Shown here: positions 44,714-53,936 of the stretch, one piece after another | Position numbering within the stretch: position 1 is the first letter of the stretch | How the letters are laid out: each line of letters opens with the position of its first letter | Assembly: GCA_001899805.1 (NCBI GenBank) | Contig: MKWP01000015.1 | Coordinates: 62,001-126,000 of the forward strand | DNA: 64,000 nucleotides | Origin: Lysobacterales bacterium 66-474 | GTDB taxonomy: Bacteria; Pseudomonadota; Gammaproteobacteria; Xanthomonadales; Rhodanobacteraceae | Direction: 5' to 3' | Notes under the pieces: model-generated | The model's database searches: none | Told to the model about the DNA's origin: nothing | What the model saw: the letters and a program-made list of their open reading frames with translations, nothing else | Made by a program: the position numbers and the translations under genes

Positions 44714-46636
44714 TCAAAGGTCGCGTGCCACCCGGAACCCCACGCGCCCGCTGCGCGTATCGGCCGTCGCGCCCTGGCGGAACGAGGAGCGATCCTGGTC
44801 AGGCGCGCTGCCCCAGGAACCGCCGCGGATCACGCGCTCGCCACAACCGGGGTTGACCCATGCGCTGCCGTCGGTGGGCGCACGCACATAGTTCTCGTGC
44901 CAGCAGTCCACGACCCACTCGGACACATTGCCGCTCATGTCGTACAGGCCGAACGGATTGGCCAGGAAACTCATCACCGGCGCGGGGCCCCAGTACCCGT
45001 CGTTGTAACCCGAAAACGCGTTGGCCCAGCTGCGGTGCGAGGGTGAACGGTCGCCGCTGCCGGTGAGATTCTCGACCTTCTGCTTCGGCGTACCCTCGCC
45101 CCACCAGTAGGTCGTGGTGGTACCGGCACGTTCGGAATACTCGTATTCGGCTTCGGTCGGCAGCCGATAGCGCTTGCCGGTGTGCCTGGACAGCCACTCC
45201 GCGTACGCGTGCGCGTCGTTCCACGACACGTTGACGACCGGATCGTTGTCCCTGGCGCGCTGGCCGGCGTAGTCGTCCTGCCAGCCCGCGCCCGACCGCA
45301 TCTGCATGCGCCCGTTGGCCTCGTCGTACACCGACGCGCCGCCCAGCCGGTCGGAATCCGGCACGTACCCTGAAGTGCGCACGAACACGCGGAACTCGGC
45401 AACGGTGACTTCCGCCCGCGCGAGCGCGAAACCCTTGGCGATCGTCACTTCATGGTGCGGCTGTTCGGCGCTGGTCTGCGAACGGCTGCGTTGCGGCGCG
45501 CCCATCAGGAAGCTGCCGCGCGGCACCACCACCATCGCCGGCGCCTGTCCGACGATATCGAGGAAATGGTCGGTGAACACCTGGCCGGGGTGGTAGCTCG
45601 CGTACTCGCGTGCGTTCTCCACCCTGGCCAGGAATGCGTCGGTCGAAGCGCCGAGCGTGCCGGCCTGGTCGGCGAGTTTCAGCGCGAGGTCAAGGTTGCC
45701 GGCGTCCAGTGCCGACTGCGCCTGCACCATCAGGTTGTCGGCTCGCCCGCCGCGCATGGCCACGATGCGCGTGCGTGTCTGCGCGAGCGCGGACGACGAC
45801 GGCAGGATCGCCGCGGCATCCGCCAGCGCCGCGTCCGCCTTGGCATCGTTGTTTTGCGCGGCGGCGGTGAGGGCGCGATCCAGCGCGGCCTGCTGCACGC
45901 GCTGCAGGCCCTGGCGTGCCACCACGTTCTCGGGATCGAGGATGAGCACCTTGCGGTAAACCGCCAGCGCGGTGTCGTCACCGGGCCCTTCCAGCTTGTC
46001 TTTCTGCACCAGCTCCGATGCCTGCTCCAGCAAAGGCTGCACCTTGTCCGCGGCATCGATGCGCGCGGACAGCGCGGCGATGTCGCCATCGCGACCCGGC
46101 AATTGCTTGAGCGCTTCGAGGCCGGCGCGCGCCGCGTCGGCATCGCCGCTCGCGAGCGATTGCTGCGCATTCGCGACCAGCCGCGCGTGCAGCAAGGACA
46201 CCGCGGACTTCACGTGCGGATCCTCGGGGGCCTGGCGGACGGCCTCCAGCACCAGCGCCAGAGCGCTGTCCTTGTCGGGACCGGCCAGATTGCCGCCGCG
46301 CGCGGCCTTGCCGGCAGCGGCCAGCAATTCGGAAATCTTGCCATTGCCGGCGACGCCGAATGAACCTTCGCGCGCGCGCGCCGCGATCACCGCCGTGGGC
46401 GCCAGCGAAATCGGAGGACCCGCGTTGAGTTCGGATTCGGCGGGGGTCAACCTTGGCGGCGCCGTCGCAGCGCGCGACGGCGCACCGGAGGTCGTGTGCG
46501 AATGCGATTTCAGGATCGCCGGCTCGACCTTCAATGCCGCCGGGAAGAACCGGTACACCAGCGCGAACACCAGCAACAGCACGCCGATCGCGCCGCCTAT
46601 CGCGTGCTGACGGGTAACGGATTGCGGATTCGGCAT
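44714..46636 (-). CDS. Membrane-anchored TPR-like protein with formylglycine-generating-enzyme domain
   Basis: A 640-residue protein. One membrane helix (about 14-31, GGAIGVLLLVFALVYRFF) is followed by a helical repeat region (about 100-360) rich in Ala/Leu. The C-terminal SUMF1/FGE-type domain (about 380-640) has MVVVPRGSFLMGAPQ, VNVSWNDAHAYAEWLSRHTGKRYRLPTEAEYEY, GLYDMSGNVSEWVVDCW and RVIRGGSWG. Such domains oxidise a Cys of sulfatases or act as non-enzymatic scaffolds. No sulfatase is near, and the paired active-site cysteines are not both evident, so a scaffold or lectin-like role is likelier. ATG 46636 is used; a longer frame overlaps rnd. Confidence 0.78.
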   Translation of the reverse strand: MPNPQSVTRQHAIGGAIGVLLLVFALVYRFFPAALKVEPAILKSHSHTTSGAPSRAATAPPRLTPAESELNAGPPISLAPTAVIAARAREGSFGVAGNGKISELLAAAGKAARGGNLAGPDKDSALALVLEAVRQAPEDPHVKSAVSLLHARLVANAQQSLASGDADAARAGLEALKQLPGRDGDIAALSARIDAADKVQPLLEQASELVQKDKLEGPGDDTALAVYRKVLILDPENVVARQGLQRVQQAALDRALTAAAQNNDAKADAALADAAAILPSSSALAQTRTRIVAMRGGRADNLMVQAQSALDAGNLDLALKLADQAGTLGASTDAFLARVENAREYASYHPGQVFTDHFLDIVGQAPAMVVVPRGSFLMGAPQRSRSQTSAEQPHHEVTIAKGFALARAEVTVAEFRVFVRTSGYVPDSDRLGGASVYDEANGRMQMRSGAGWQDDYAGQRARDNDPVVNVSWNDAHAYAEWLSRHTGKRYRLPTEAEYEYSERAGTTTTYWWGEGTPKQKVENLTGSGDRSPSHRSWANAFSGYNDGYWGPAPVMSFLANPFGLYDMSGNVSEWVVDCWHENYVRAPTDGSAWVNPGCGERVIRGGSWGSAPDQDRSSFRQGATADTRSGRVGFRVARDL

Positions 46637-46655
46637 GCGCTCGCGGCGACTGGCT

Positions 46656-46680
46656 GTTATCGTGCAGGGTTCACGATAGC
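46656..46680. promoter_or_regulatory. Inverted repeat in the divergent gap before rnd
   Basis: TATCGTG and CACGATA are separated by 7 nt (CAGGGTT), with two more pairs outside. It lies between the divergent FGE-like gene and rnd and could be an operator; no factor can be named. Confidence 0.3.
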
Positions 46681-46722
46681 AAACCCATCCCGAATGGAAC
46701 ACCACTTCCCGCGACGCCTGCC

Positions 46723-47808
46723 ATGAGTGCGACCTGGATCGACCACGCGAACGCCCTGCCAAGCCCCGGCGGGCACGCCCCGCTCGGGCTCGACACCGAG
46801 TTCATGCGCCGCAACACCTTTTTCCCCAAGCTTGCGCTGGTGCAGGTCGCGCACGCGCACGATCAGTGGCTGGTCGACCCGCTGGCCTTCGACGCCGGCG
46901 CGGACCTGCGCGCGTTGATCGCCGGGCGTGCCTGCGTGATGCACAGCGCGGGCGAGGACATGGAAGCGCTCGCGCCGTTGCTTGGCGATGTCGCGCTCGA
47001 CCTGTTCGATACCCAGATCGCCGCCGCCTTGTGCGGACTGGGCCCGGGCCTCAGCTACCAGAAACTGGTCGCGGTGCTGCTCGGCATCGCGATCCCCAAG
47101 GACGAAACCCGTTCGGACTGGCTGCAACGCCCGCTCACGGCCAGCCAACTCGAATATGCCGAACAGGACGTCGCCCATCTCGCAGCGTTGCACGAAAGAT
47201 TGTCGGCGGAGTTGCGGCAGCTCGGGCGCAGCGACTGGCACGCCGAGGATTGCACGCGACTGGTGCAGCGCGCGCGGCAAAGCCGGACGCAGGCGGATCG
47301 CCAACCGCAACGCGGCTTCGCCACGGCGGCGGACTGGCCTGCCGAAACACAGGCGCGGCTGCGACGGGTACTGCTGTGGCGCGACGACGCCGCGCGCAAG
47401 CTCGACCGCCCGCGCCCGTGGATACTCGACGACGCCCATGCGCTGGCCTTGTCGCAACAGCCGCCCGCGACTTCACAGGAATTGTTCGAGCGCGTGCAGG
47501 GCCAGCGTGCCTTGCGCGGACCACAGCGCGGCGAATTGTTCGTCCTGTTGCGCACACCGGCGACGCCGGAAGAATTGGCCGAACTTGCGCCGATCCCACC
47601 TGCCCCGAAAGGCGAAACCAAACGCGCGGTCGACGCGATGCGCGACGTGGTGCACGTCGCCGCCACGAAACTCGGCCTGCCCGCCGGCCTGTTGTGCCCG
47701 CGTCGATTGATCGAGGAGCTGGCGGTGACACGCACCTGGCCCGCGGGTCTCGAAGGCTGGCGTCGATCCTTGTTGGAAGCGCAATTGGCACCACTCGTGC
47801 CGGGCTGA
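46723..47808 (+). CDS. rnd: Ribonuclease D
   Basis: A 361-residue 3'-5' exoribonuclease that trims tRNA precursors. The DEDDy site is LGLDTEFMRRNTFFPKL (Exo I, about 22), MHSAGEDMEAL (Exo II, about 73) and LEYAEQDVAHLAAL (Exo III, about 142), preceded by SDWLQRPLT. Two HRDC-like helical regions follow (about 210-285 and 300-350). A tRNA-Ala lies 137 nt downstream. Confidence 0.93.
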   Translation: MSATWIDHANALPSPGGHAPLGLDTEFMRRNTFFPKLALVQVAHAHDQWLVDPLAFDAGADLRALIAGRACVMHSAGEDMEALAPLLGDVALDLFDTQIAAALCGLGPGLSYQKLVAVLLGIAIPKDETRSDWLQRPLTASQLEYAEQDVAHLAALHERLSAELRQLGRSDWHAEDCTRLVQRARQSRTQADRQPQRGFATAADWPAETQARLRRVLLWRDDAARKLDRPRPWILDDAHALALSQQPPATSQELFERVQGQRALRGPQRGELFVLLRTPATPEELAELAPIPPAPKGETKRAVDAMRDVVHVAATKLGLPAGLLCPRRLIEELAVTRTWPAGLEGWRRSLLEAQLAPLVPG

Positions 47809-47944
47809 TCCGCGACGCGGCACCTTGCCAATACAAAAGCTTGGCGCGCAGCCGCATACCGGCTACCATACGCGGCTCGCTGGCGCGCAACGCGCCGGTG
47901 CGGCAAGCGCCGGATCCGGACGCCCTGCCAGGACAACTCAACGT

Positions 47945-48020
47945 GGGGCGGTAGCTCAGCTGGGAGAGCGCTGCGTTCGCAATGCAGAGGTCGAGGGTTC
48001 GATCCCCTTCCGCTCCACCA
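47945..48020 (+). tRNA. tRNA-Ala (anticodon CGC)
   Basis: A 76-nt tRNA. Acceptor GGGGCGG pairs with CCGCTCC (one G-T), the D-arm has TAGCTCAGCTGGGAGAGC, the anticodon loop TTCGCAA gives CGC, and the T-arm is GAGGGTTCGATCCCCTT. CCA is encoded. Confidence 0.95.
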
Positions 48021-48045
48021 CTTCCATCTCGCGGGACCCGCCGCC

Positions 48046-48930
48046 TCAGCGATCGCGATGGACGATGTAGCGCGCCAGCCAGCGCAGCGGTTCGGCGGCA
48101 CCGCCGAAGGGTTCCAGCGCAGCCAGCGCGTCGGCGTACAGGGCATCCGCGCGCTGCCTGGCATGGTCGAGTCCCATCAGCGACGGATAAGTTGCCTTGC
48201 CGCGCACGGCATCGGCGCCCTGGGTCTTGCCGGTGAGCGCCTGGTCGCCCTCCACGTCCAGCACATCGTCCTTGATCTGGAACGCGAGCCCCATGTTTGC
48301 GGCGAAGCGGTCCAGCGCATCGCGCGTCGCCCCCGGCAGGCCCGGCACCGCGCAGCACGGCATCAGCACCGCGGCGCGGATCAGCCTGCCGGTCTTGTCG
48401 CGATCGAGCGCCTCGAGGTCGTCGACGGCCAATTGCCTGCCTTCGGATTCCAGGTCCACCGCCTGGCCGCCGGTCATCCCGAGCGAGCCGGTCGCGGAAG
48501 CGAGGATCGCGATCATGCCCAGCCGTTCGGCGGCGGCGTGCACGCCATCGCCGGCCAGGATTTCGAAAGCGCGCGTATGCAGCGCATCACCCGCGAGGAT
48601 CGCGGTGGCGACGCCGAAAGCCTTGTGGGTGGACGGCTTGCCGCGCCGCAACGCGTCGTCGTCCATAGCCGGCAGATCGTCGTGGACCAGCGAGAAGGCG
48701 TGCACGCATTCGACCGCGCACGCGGCATCGTCCAGGCGGTCCGCGGCCACGCCCAGCGTCTCGCCGGCCGCGTAGCACAGCAGCGGACGCACGCGCTTGC
48801 CGCCGCCCAGCACCGAATAGCGCATCGCCGCGTGCAGCGTGGCCGGACGCGTGCCTTCGGCCGGCAGGCGGGCATCCAGCGCCTGTTCGACGCGCTCCAG
48901 GTAGCCGGCTGCGCGGTCCGCGAATGACAT
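48046..48930 (-). CDS. ispA: Farnesyl diphosphate synthase
   Basis: A 294-residue trans-prenyltransferase that joins DMAPP with two IPP units. The first Asp-rich motif is LVHDDLPAMDDDALRRG (about 85) and the second is AFQIKDDVLDVEGD (about 222). LGGGKRVRPLLCYA is near 38. ATG 48930 has AAGGAAG 7 nt upstream. Members of this family sit beside dxs in MEP-pathway bacteria; here it stands divergent to the squalene synthase gene with 187 nt between, consistent with supplying FPP to that enzyme. Confidence 0.93.
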   Translation of the reverse strand: MSFADRAAGYLERVEQALDARLPAEGTRPATLHAAMRYSVLGGGKRVRPLLCYAAGETLGVAADRLDDAACAVECVHAFSLVHDDLPAMDDDALRRGKPSTHKAFGVATAILAGDALHTRAFEILAGDGVHAAAERLGMIAILASATGSLGMTGGQAVDLESEGRQLAVDDLEALDRDKTGRLIRAAVLMPCCAVPGLPGATRDALDRFAANMGLAFQIKDDVLDVEGDQALTGKTQGADAVRGKATYPSLMGLDHARQRADALYADALAALEPFGGAAEPLRWLARYIVHRDR

Positions 48931-49117
48931 GGGTTGCTTCCTTGGGCGAGCGACGGGCCGTGGATATCGCGCGAGCCTAGCGAGACCCCGCGGCGCATGT
49001 CAAAACACGGCCTGCCGCCGCACCCGTCAAGGCCACCGACACGCGACTTCCACCTCGTCTTCACGCACAATGGCTAGGATCAACTGGCCGGACGCAAAGG
49101 TTCCGAGGAGTAGCAGG

Positions 49118-50254
49118 ATGATGACCCATGCTGCCGCGCGCAACCCGCGGCAAGCCGCCGAGGCGTACCAGGACCTGGTCCTGCCGGAAGTGTCGCGCAC
49201 CTTCGCGTTGACGATTCCGCAGCTCGACCCGCGCCTGCGCACGGTGATCGCGAACGCCTACCTGCTGTGCCGGATCGCCGACACCATCGAGGACGAGCAA
49301 GCGCTGCCATCCGACGTCAAGCAACAGTTCCACGACCGCTTCACCCGGGTGGTCGCCTCCACCGAGGATCCGCATTCGTTCGCGCGCGACCTCGCACCGC
49401 TGCTGCACGGCAACACGCTGGCAGCCGAACGAGACCTGGTCGCGAACACCGCGTCCATCATCGCGGTCACCGACGGCTTCAACCTCGCCCAGCGCGAATC
49501 GCTGGCGCGCTGCGTGCGCACCATGTGCACCGGCATGCCGGACTTCGAGCGCCACGCCAGCACCGCAGGCCTCGCCGACCTGCGCGAGATGGACCGCTAC
49601 TGCTACTACGTGGCGGGCATCGTCGGGCAGACCCTCACCGACCTGTTCTGCGACTACTCGCCGCGGATCGCCGAGCGGCGCGAGGCTATGTCGAAGCTGG
49701 ACGTGTCGTTCGGCCAGGGCTTGCAGATGACCAACATCCTCAAGGATTTCTGGGAGGACCGCGATCGCGGCGTATGCTGGTTGCCGCACGACCTGTTCGC
49801 GCGCGCCGGCGTCAGGCTGGAAGACATCCGCCGCAGCGACATCCCGGCGGCCTTCGGGCGCGGCTACGCGCAACTGATCGGCATCGCGCACAGCCACTTG
49901 CGCAACGCGCTGGAATACACCCTGCTGGTCCCCGAGAAGGAAACCGGCATCCGCCGCTTCTGCCTGATCGCGCTGGGCCTTGCGATGCGCACGCTGGCGT
50001 CGATCCTCGCGCAACCCGACTTCACCGCGGGCACGCAAGTGAAGGTGTCGCGCCAGGTCGTCAAGAAGATCGTGATCGCCTCGCGGCTGTTCGCCGGCTA
50101 CAGCCGAGTGTTGCAACGCTGGTTCGCGCGGCTTGCCGACGGTTTGCCGCTGCAGGCCCTGGCCGACGACTGGCGCGGCCTGCTGCCCGATCCGCGCGCG
50201 GCGTGGCCGCGCAGCGATGCCTGCGGGCCGGCCCACGCGATGCCGCTCAAATAA
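49118..50254 (+). CDS. Squalene synthase, eukaryote-like single-enzyme type
   Basis: A 378-residue head-to-head prenyl synthase. It has SRTFALTIPQLD (26-37), the first Asp motif RIADTIED (52-59), GMPDFERH, the motif EMDRYCYYVAGIVGQTLTDLF (about 145), and the second Asp motif FGQGLQMTNILKDFWEDRDRG. These match squalene synthases of the FDFT1/ERG9 kind, which condense two FPP and reduce with NADPH in one protein. HpnC and HpnD have different first-motif regions, and no HpnE is in the window. The C-terminal membrane anchor of eukaryotic forms is not evident. ATG 49118 has GAGGAG 7 nt upstream. shc begins 3 nt after the stop. Confidence 0.88.
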   Translation: MMTHAAARNPRQAAEAYQDLVLPEVSRTFALTIPQLDPRLRTVIANAYLLCRIADTIEDEQALPSDVKQQFHDRFTRVVASTEDPHSFARDLAPLLHGNTLAAERDLVANTASIIAVTDGFNLAQRESLARCVRTMCTGMPDFERHASTAGLADLREMDRYCYYVAGIVGQTLTDLFCDYSPRIAERREAMSKLDVSFGQGLQMTNILKDFWEDRDRGVCWLPHDLFARAGVRLEDIRRSDIPAAFGRGYAQLIGIAHSHLRNALEYTLLVPEKETGIRRFCLIALGLAMRTLASILAQPDFTAGTQVKVSRQVVKKIVIASRLFAGYSRVLQRWFARLADGLPLQALADDWRGLLPDPRAAWPRSDACGPAHAMPLK

Positions 50255-50257
50255 GCC

Positions 50258-52201
50258 ATGGCAGCCGACCCCGGACTCTCGCGGCACCCTTCCCCGACGA
50301 GCCATGCAGGGTCCGGCGCGCAGCCCCGCCTGGGCGACGCGATCGACGCCGCGCGCACGCGCCTGCTCGCGCGCCAGCACGCCGATGGTTTCTGGCAATA
50401 CGAACTCGAAGCGGACTGCACCATTCCCGCCGAATACATCCTGATGCTGCACTACCTCGGCGAATCCGATCGCCTGCTGGAAGCGCGGCTCGCCGCCTAC
50501 CTGCGCGATCGCCAGTGCCGCGACGGCGGCTGGCCACTGTATCCCGAAGGCGCGCTGGACGTGAGTTGCAGCGTGAAGTGCTATTTCGCGCTGAAGCTGG
50601 CCGGCGACCGCGCCGACGCGCCGCACATGCAACGGGCGCGCGCGGCGATCCTGGCGCGCGGCGGCGCCGCGCGCAGCAACGTGTTCACCCGCATCGCGCT
50701 GGCGCTGTTCGGCGAATTGCCGTGGCGCGGCGTGCCGTTCCTGCCGGTCGAGATCGTGCTGCTGCCGCGCTGGTTCCCGTTCAACCTGTCCAAGGTGTCG
50801 TACTGGTCGCGCACCGTGATGGTGCCGCTGTCGGTGCTGACCTCCCTGAAACCGCGCGCCGCGAACCCGCGCGGCGTGCACATCCGCGAATTGTTCGTCA
50901 CGCCTCCCGAGCGGGAAAAACATTATTTCCATCCGCGCTCGTTGTTGAACCGCGTGCTGTTCGTCTGCGAAGAAGCGATGCGTCGCCTCGAAGCGCTGAT
51001 CCCGAAACGATTGCGCGGGCGCGCGCTGCGCCGCGCCGAGGCGTGGATCCTCGAGCGCCGCAACGGCGACGGCGGCCTGGGCGCGATCTTTCCTGCGATG
51101 GTCAACGCCCATGAGGCGCTTGCCCTGTTCGGTTACCCGCCGGAACACCCCGTGCGCCGCGAAACCCGCAAGGCCATCGACGACCTGCTGGTGATCCGGA
51201 ACCGCGAAGCGTGGTGCCAGCCCTGCGTGTCGCCGGTGTGGGACACCGGGCTCGCCTGCCTGGCCCTGCAGGAAGACCCCGACGCGCCGGAAGCCGCCAC
51301 GCGGCGCGCGCTGGATTGGCTGGTTTCGCGCCAGTTGCGCGACGAGCCCGGCGACTGGCGCAGCTACCGCCCCGACCTGGCGGGCGGCGGCTGGGCCTTC
51401 CAGTTCCGCAACGACGCCTATCCCGACCTCGACGACACCGCTGTGGTGGCGCGCGCGCTGCAGCAATCGCCGCAACGCGCGCGGTACGCGCAAGCCATCG
51501 AGCGCGCGGCCGACTGGCTGTGCGGCATGCAGTCGAAGCGCGGCGGTTTCGCCGCATTCGACGCCGACAACGACCACCAGTGGCTCAACCAGATCCCGTT
51601 CGCCGACCACGGCGCCCTGCTCGATCCACCGACCAGCGACGTCAGCGGCCGCGTGCTGACGCTGTTGTCGTTGCTCGATCGCGCGCAGGATCGTACGATC
51701 CGCGAACGCGTGCTGCGCTTCCTCGTGGCCGAACAAACGCCGGAGGGCGCGTGGTTCGGGCGCTGGGGCACCAATTACATCTACGGCACATGGTCGGTGC
51801 TGGCCGCGCTGAGCGCGGCCGGCATGCCGGGCGACGCACCGACCTTCCGGCGCGCGCTGAAATGGCTGAAGTCGGTGCAGCAAGCCGACGGCGGTTGGGG
51901 CGAGGGCAACGACAGTTACCTCGATCCCGGACTGCGCGGCCGCGGTGCGCGCAGCGGACCGGCGCAGACCGCGTGGGCACTGCTGGCGTTGATGTCCGCG
52001 GGCGAAGCCGACAGCCCGGCGGTCGCGCGCGGCATCGACTATCTGCTGAAAACGCAGGTCGACGGCGAATGGCACGACGCGTGTTTCAACGCGCCCGGTT
52101 TCCCGCGCGTGTTCTACCTGAAATACCACGGCTACAGCCGCTATTTCCCGTACTGGGCACTGGTGCGTTACCGCAATGTCCGCGCCCGCCGCACAAGTTG
52201 A
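50258..52201 (+). CDS. shc: Squalene-hopene cyclase
   Basis: A 647-residue class II triterpene cyclase that protonates and cyclises squalene to hopene/hopanol. Catalytic DxDD is DLDD at residues 390-393 in YPDLDDTAVVA. Several QW repeats are visible (QHADGFWQYEL, GGGWAFQFR, QSKRGGFAAFD, TPEGAWFGRWG, QADGGWGEG). NPRGVHIRELFVTPPEREKHY is in the middle. The length is normal. It lies 3 nt after the squalene synthase and overlaps hpnG by 26 nt. Confidence 0.96.
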   Translation: MAADPGLSRHPSPTSHAGSGAQPRLGDAIDAARTRLLARQHADGFWQYELEADCTIPAEYILMLHYLGESDRLLEARLAAYLRDRQCRDGGWPLYPEGALDVSCSVKCYFALKLAGDRADAPHMQRARAAILARGGAARSNVFTRIALALFGELPWRGVPFLPVEIVLLPRWFPFNLSKVSYWSRTVMVPLSVLTSLKPRAANPRGVHIRELFVTPPEREKHYFHPRSLLNRVLFVCEEAMRRLEALIPKRLRGRALRRAEAWILERRNGDGGLGAIFPAMVNAHEALALFGYPPEHPVRRETRKAIDDLLVIRNREAWCQPCVSPVWDTGLACLALQEDPDAPEAATRRALDWLVSRQLRDEPGDWRSYRPDLAGGGWAFQFRNDAYPDLDDTAVVARALQQSPQRARYAQAIERAADWLCGMQSKRGGFAAFDADNDHQWLNQIPFADHGALLDPPTSDVSGRVLTLLSLLDRAQDRTIRERVLRFLVAEQTPEGAWFGRWGTNYIYGTWSVLAALSAAGMPGDAPTFRRALKWLKSVQQADGGWGEGNDSYLDPGLRGRGARSGPAQTAWALLALMSAGEADSPAVARGIDYLLKTQVDGEWHDACFNAPGFPRVFYLKYHGYSRYFPYWALVRYRNVRARRTS

Positions 52202-52919
52202 GGACGCCGGTCGCGACGTCACCGGCCCCGCTGTGATCGGATTGATCGTCGCCCTGCCCGCCGAAGCCCGCAGCATGGGCATGCGTGACACACGCCCGGG
52301 CGCCTGCGTGCGCTGGCACGAAGGTTGGGCGGCGGTCTCGGGCACCGGCCCGTACAACGCCATGCGCGCGGCCGAGCGCCTGCTCGCCTGCGGCGTGACC
52401 CGGCTGGCGAACTGGGGCGTGGCCGGCGCACTGGACGCCGATCTCGCGCCCGGCGACCTGCTGGTCCCGGATCGCATCCTGTACGCGCACGGCGACCCCG
52501 GATTCGGCGTCGACCCGGACGCCGGCGCGAGGCTCGCCGCGATCTTCGCCGGGTCGCTGCGGGTACGCCGCGGCGCGCTGTGGTCGGTGCAACAACCGCT
52601 CGCTTCGCAGGCCGACAAGCGCGCTCTCGCGGCGCGCAGCGGCGCGCGTGCGGTGGACATGGAAGCCGCACCGATAGCCGCGGTCGCGGCGCGCGCCAGG
52701 CTGCCGTTCGTCGCGGTGAAGGCGATCTGCGATCCGGTGACCCGCGAGGTGCCGCGAAGCATCGCGCAGACGATCGGCGACCGCGGCGTCTCGATGCGGA
52801 TGCTGGCGGCGATCGTGCTGGGCGGCCCCTCGACCTGGCACGCAACGCACGCCCTGGCGCGTGATTTCGCACGGGCGCGACGCACGCTCGCGGCGGCCGC
52901 GCGGCTGTCCGCCGCATGA
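52176..52919 (+). CDS. hpnG: Hopanoid-associated phosphorylase HpnG
   Basis: A 247-residue nucleoside phosphorylase-like protein. GLIVALPAEARSMG starts the fold, ANWGVAGALDADLAPGDLLVPDRI is in the middle, and AVDMEAAPIAAVAARARLPFVAVKAICD holds the active-site Glu. HpnG cleaves adenine from adenosylhopane to give ribosylhopane (or its phosphate), the step after HpnH. It overlaps the end of shc and shares ATGA with hpnA. Confidence 0.9.
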   Translation: MSAPAAQVEDAGRDVTGPAVIGLIVALPAEARSMGMRDTRPGACVRWHEGWAAVSGTGPYNAMRAAERLLACGVTRLANWGVAGALDADLAPGDLLVPDRILYAHGDPGFGVDPDAGARLAAIFAGSLRVRRGALWSVQQPLASQADKRALAARSGARAVDMEAAPIAAVAARARLPFVAVKAICDPVTREVPRSIAQTIGDRGVSMRMLAAIVLGGPSTWHATHALARDFARARRTLAAAARLSAA

Positions 52920-53908
52920 GCGCGCGGGTCCTCGTCAGCGGCGCCAGCGGATTCGTGGGATCGGCGGTGACTCGCGCGCTGCTGCGCCACGGTTACGCGG
53001 TGCGTGCATTGGTGCGTCCGGCCGGCGACACGGCCAACCTCGACGGCCTCGACGTCGAGATCGTGCGCGGCGACCTGCTCGACGCGCCATCGCTGGAACG
53101 CGCGCTCGCCGGTTGCGAAGGCCTGTTCCACGTCGCCGCCGACTACCGCCTGTGGGCACGCGATCCGCACGAGATCCGCAAGGCCAACGTGCGCGGCACC
53201 CATAACATCCTGCTCGCCGCACAACGCTGCGGAGTGCGGCGTGTCGTGCACACGTCCAGCGTCGCAACGCTCGGCCTGCACGCCGACGGCACGCCGGCCG
53301 ACGAAGCCACGCCCGCGCGCCTCGCCGACATGATCGGTGCGTACAAGCGTTCCAAGTTCCTTTCCGAGGCGCTGGCGCGACGCTGCGCCGACGCGGGCCG
53401 CGACATCGTGATCGTGAATCCTTCGGCGCCGGTGGGTCCGCGCGACCGCAAGCCGACCCCGACCGGCCGCACCATCCTCGACGCCGCGCGCGGACGCATG
53501 CCGGCGTATGTCGATACCGGGCTCAACATCGTGCACGTGGACGACGTGGCCGAGGGCCACGTGCTCGCCTACGAGCATGGCCAACGCGGCCGACGCTATG
53601 TGCTGGGCGGCGAAAACATGAGCCTGCGCGACATACTGCAAACGGTCGCCGCACTCGCCGGCCGCCACGGGCCCTGGCTGAAGCTGCCGCACGGCGTGGT
53701 ACTGCCGGTCGCCCACGGCGCCGAAGCCTGGGCACGCGTCACGGGCATCGCGCCGAGCATCACGGTGGATGGCGTGAAACTGGCCCGCCACCATATGTAT
53801 TTCTCCAGCCTCCGCGCCGAAACCGAACTCGGCTACCGTGCACGGCCGGCGCGGGAAGCGCTGGCGGACGCAATACAATGGTTCCAGGACAATGGGTATC
53901 TTGTCTGA
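52916..53908 (+). CDS. hpnA: Hopanoid-associated sugar epimerase HpnA
   Basis: A 330-residue NAD-dependent epimerase/dehydratase (SDR). The cofactor motif is VLVSGASGFVGSAVTRALL (5-23), the catalytic Tyr-Lys pair is probably in IGAYKRSKFLSE (about 142), and VVNPSAPVGPRDRKPTPTG is the HpnA-like segment near 163. Its substrate in hopanoid biosynthesis is not established. It begins in the hpnG stop. A 152-bp repeat follows before mvaD. Confidence 0.88.
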   Translation: MSARVLVSGASGFVGSAVTRALLRHGYAVRALVRPAGDTANLDGLDVEIVRGDLLDAPSLERALAGCEGLFHVAADYRLWARDPHEIRKANVRGTHNILLAAQRCGVRRVVHTSSVATLGLHADGTPADEATPARLADMIGAYKRSKFLSEALARRCADAGRDIVIVNPSAPVGPRDRKPTPTGRTILDAARGRMPAYVDTGLNIVHVDDVAEGHVLAYEHGQRGRRYVLGGENMSLRDILQTVAALAGRHGPWLKLPHGVVLPVAHGAEAWARVTGIAPSITVDGVKLARHHMYFSSLRAETELGYRARPAREALADAIQWFQDNGYLV

Positions 53909-53936
53909 CCTTGGCCCATATTCGGTGATTTTCGAT

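Noticed and set aside
49061-53878. A 1605-codon open frame on the minus strand across the squalene synthase, shc, hpnG and hpnA genes
   Set aside because: It is Arg/Gln/Gly-rich with no conserved motif and lies fully antisense to four well-supported genes. Long antisense frames are common at this GC content.
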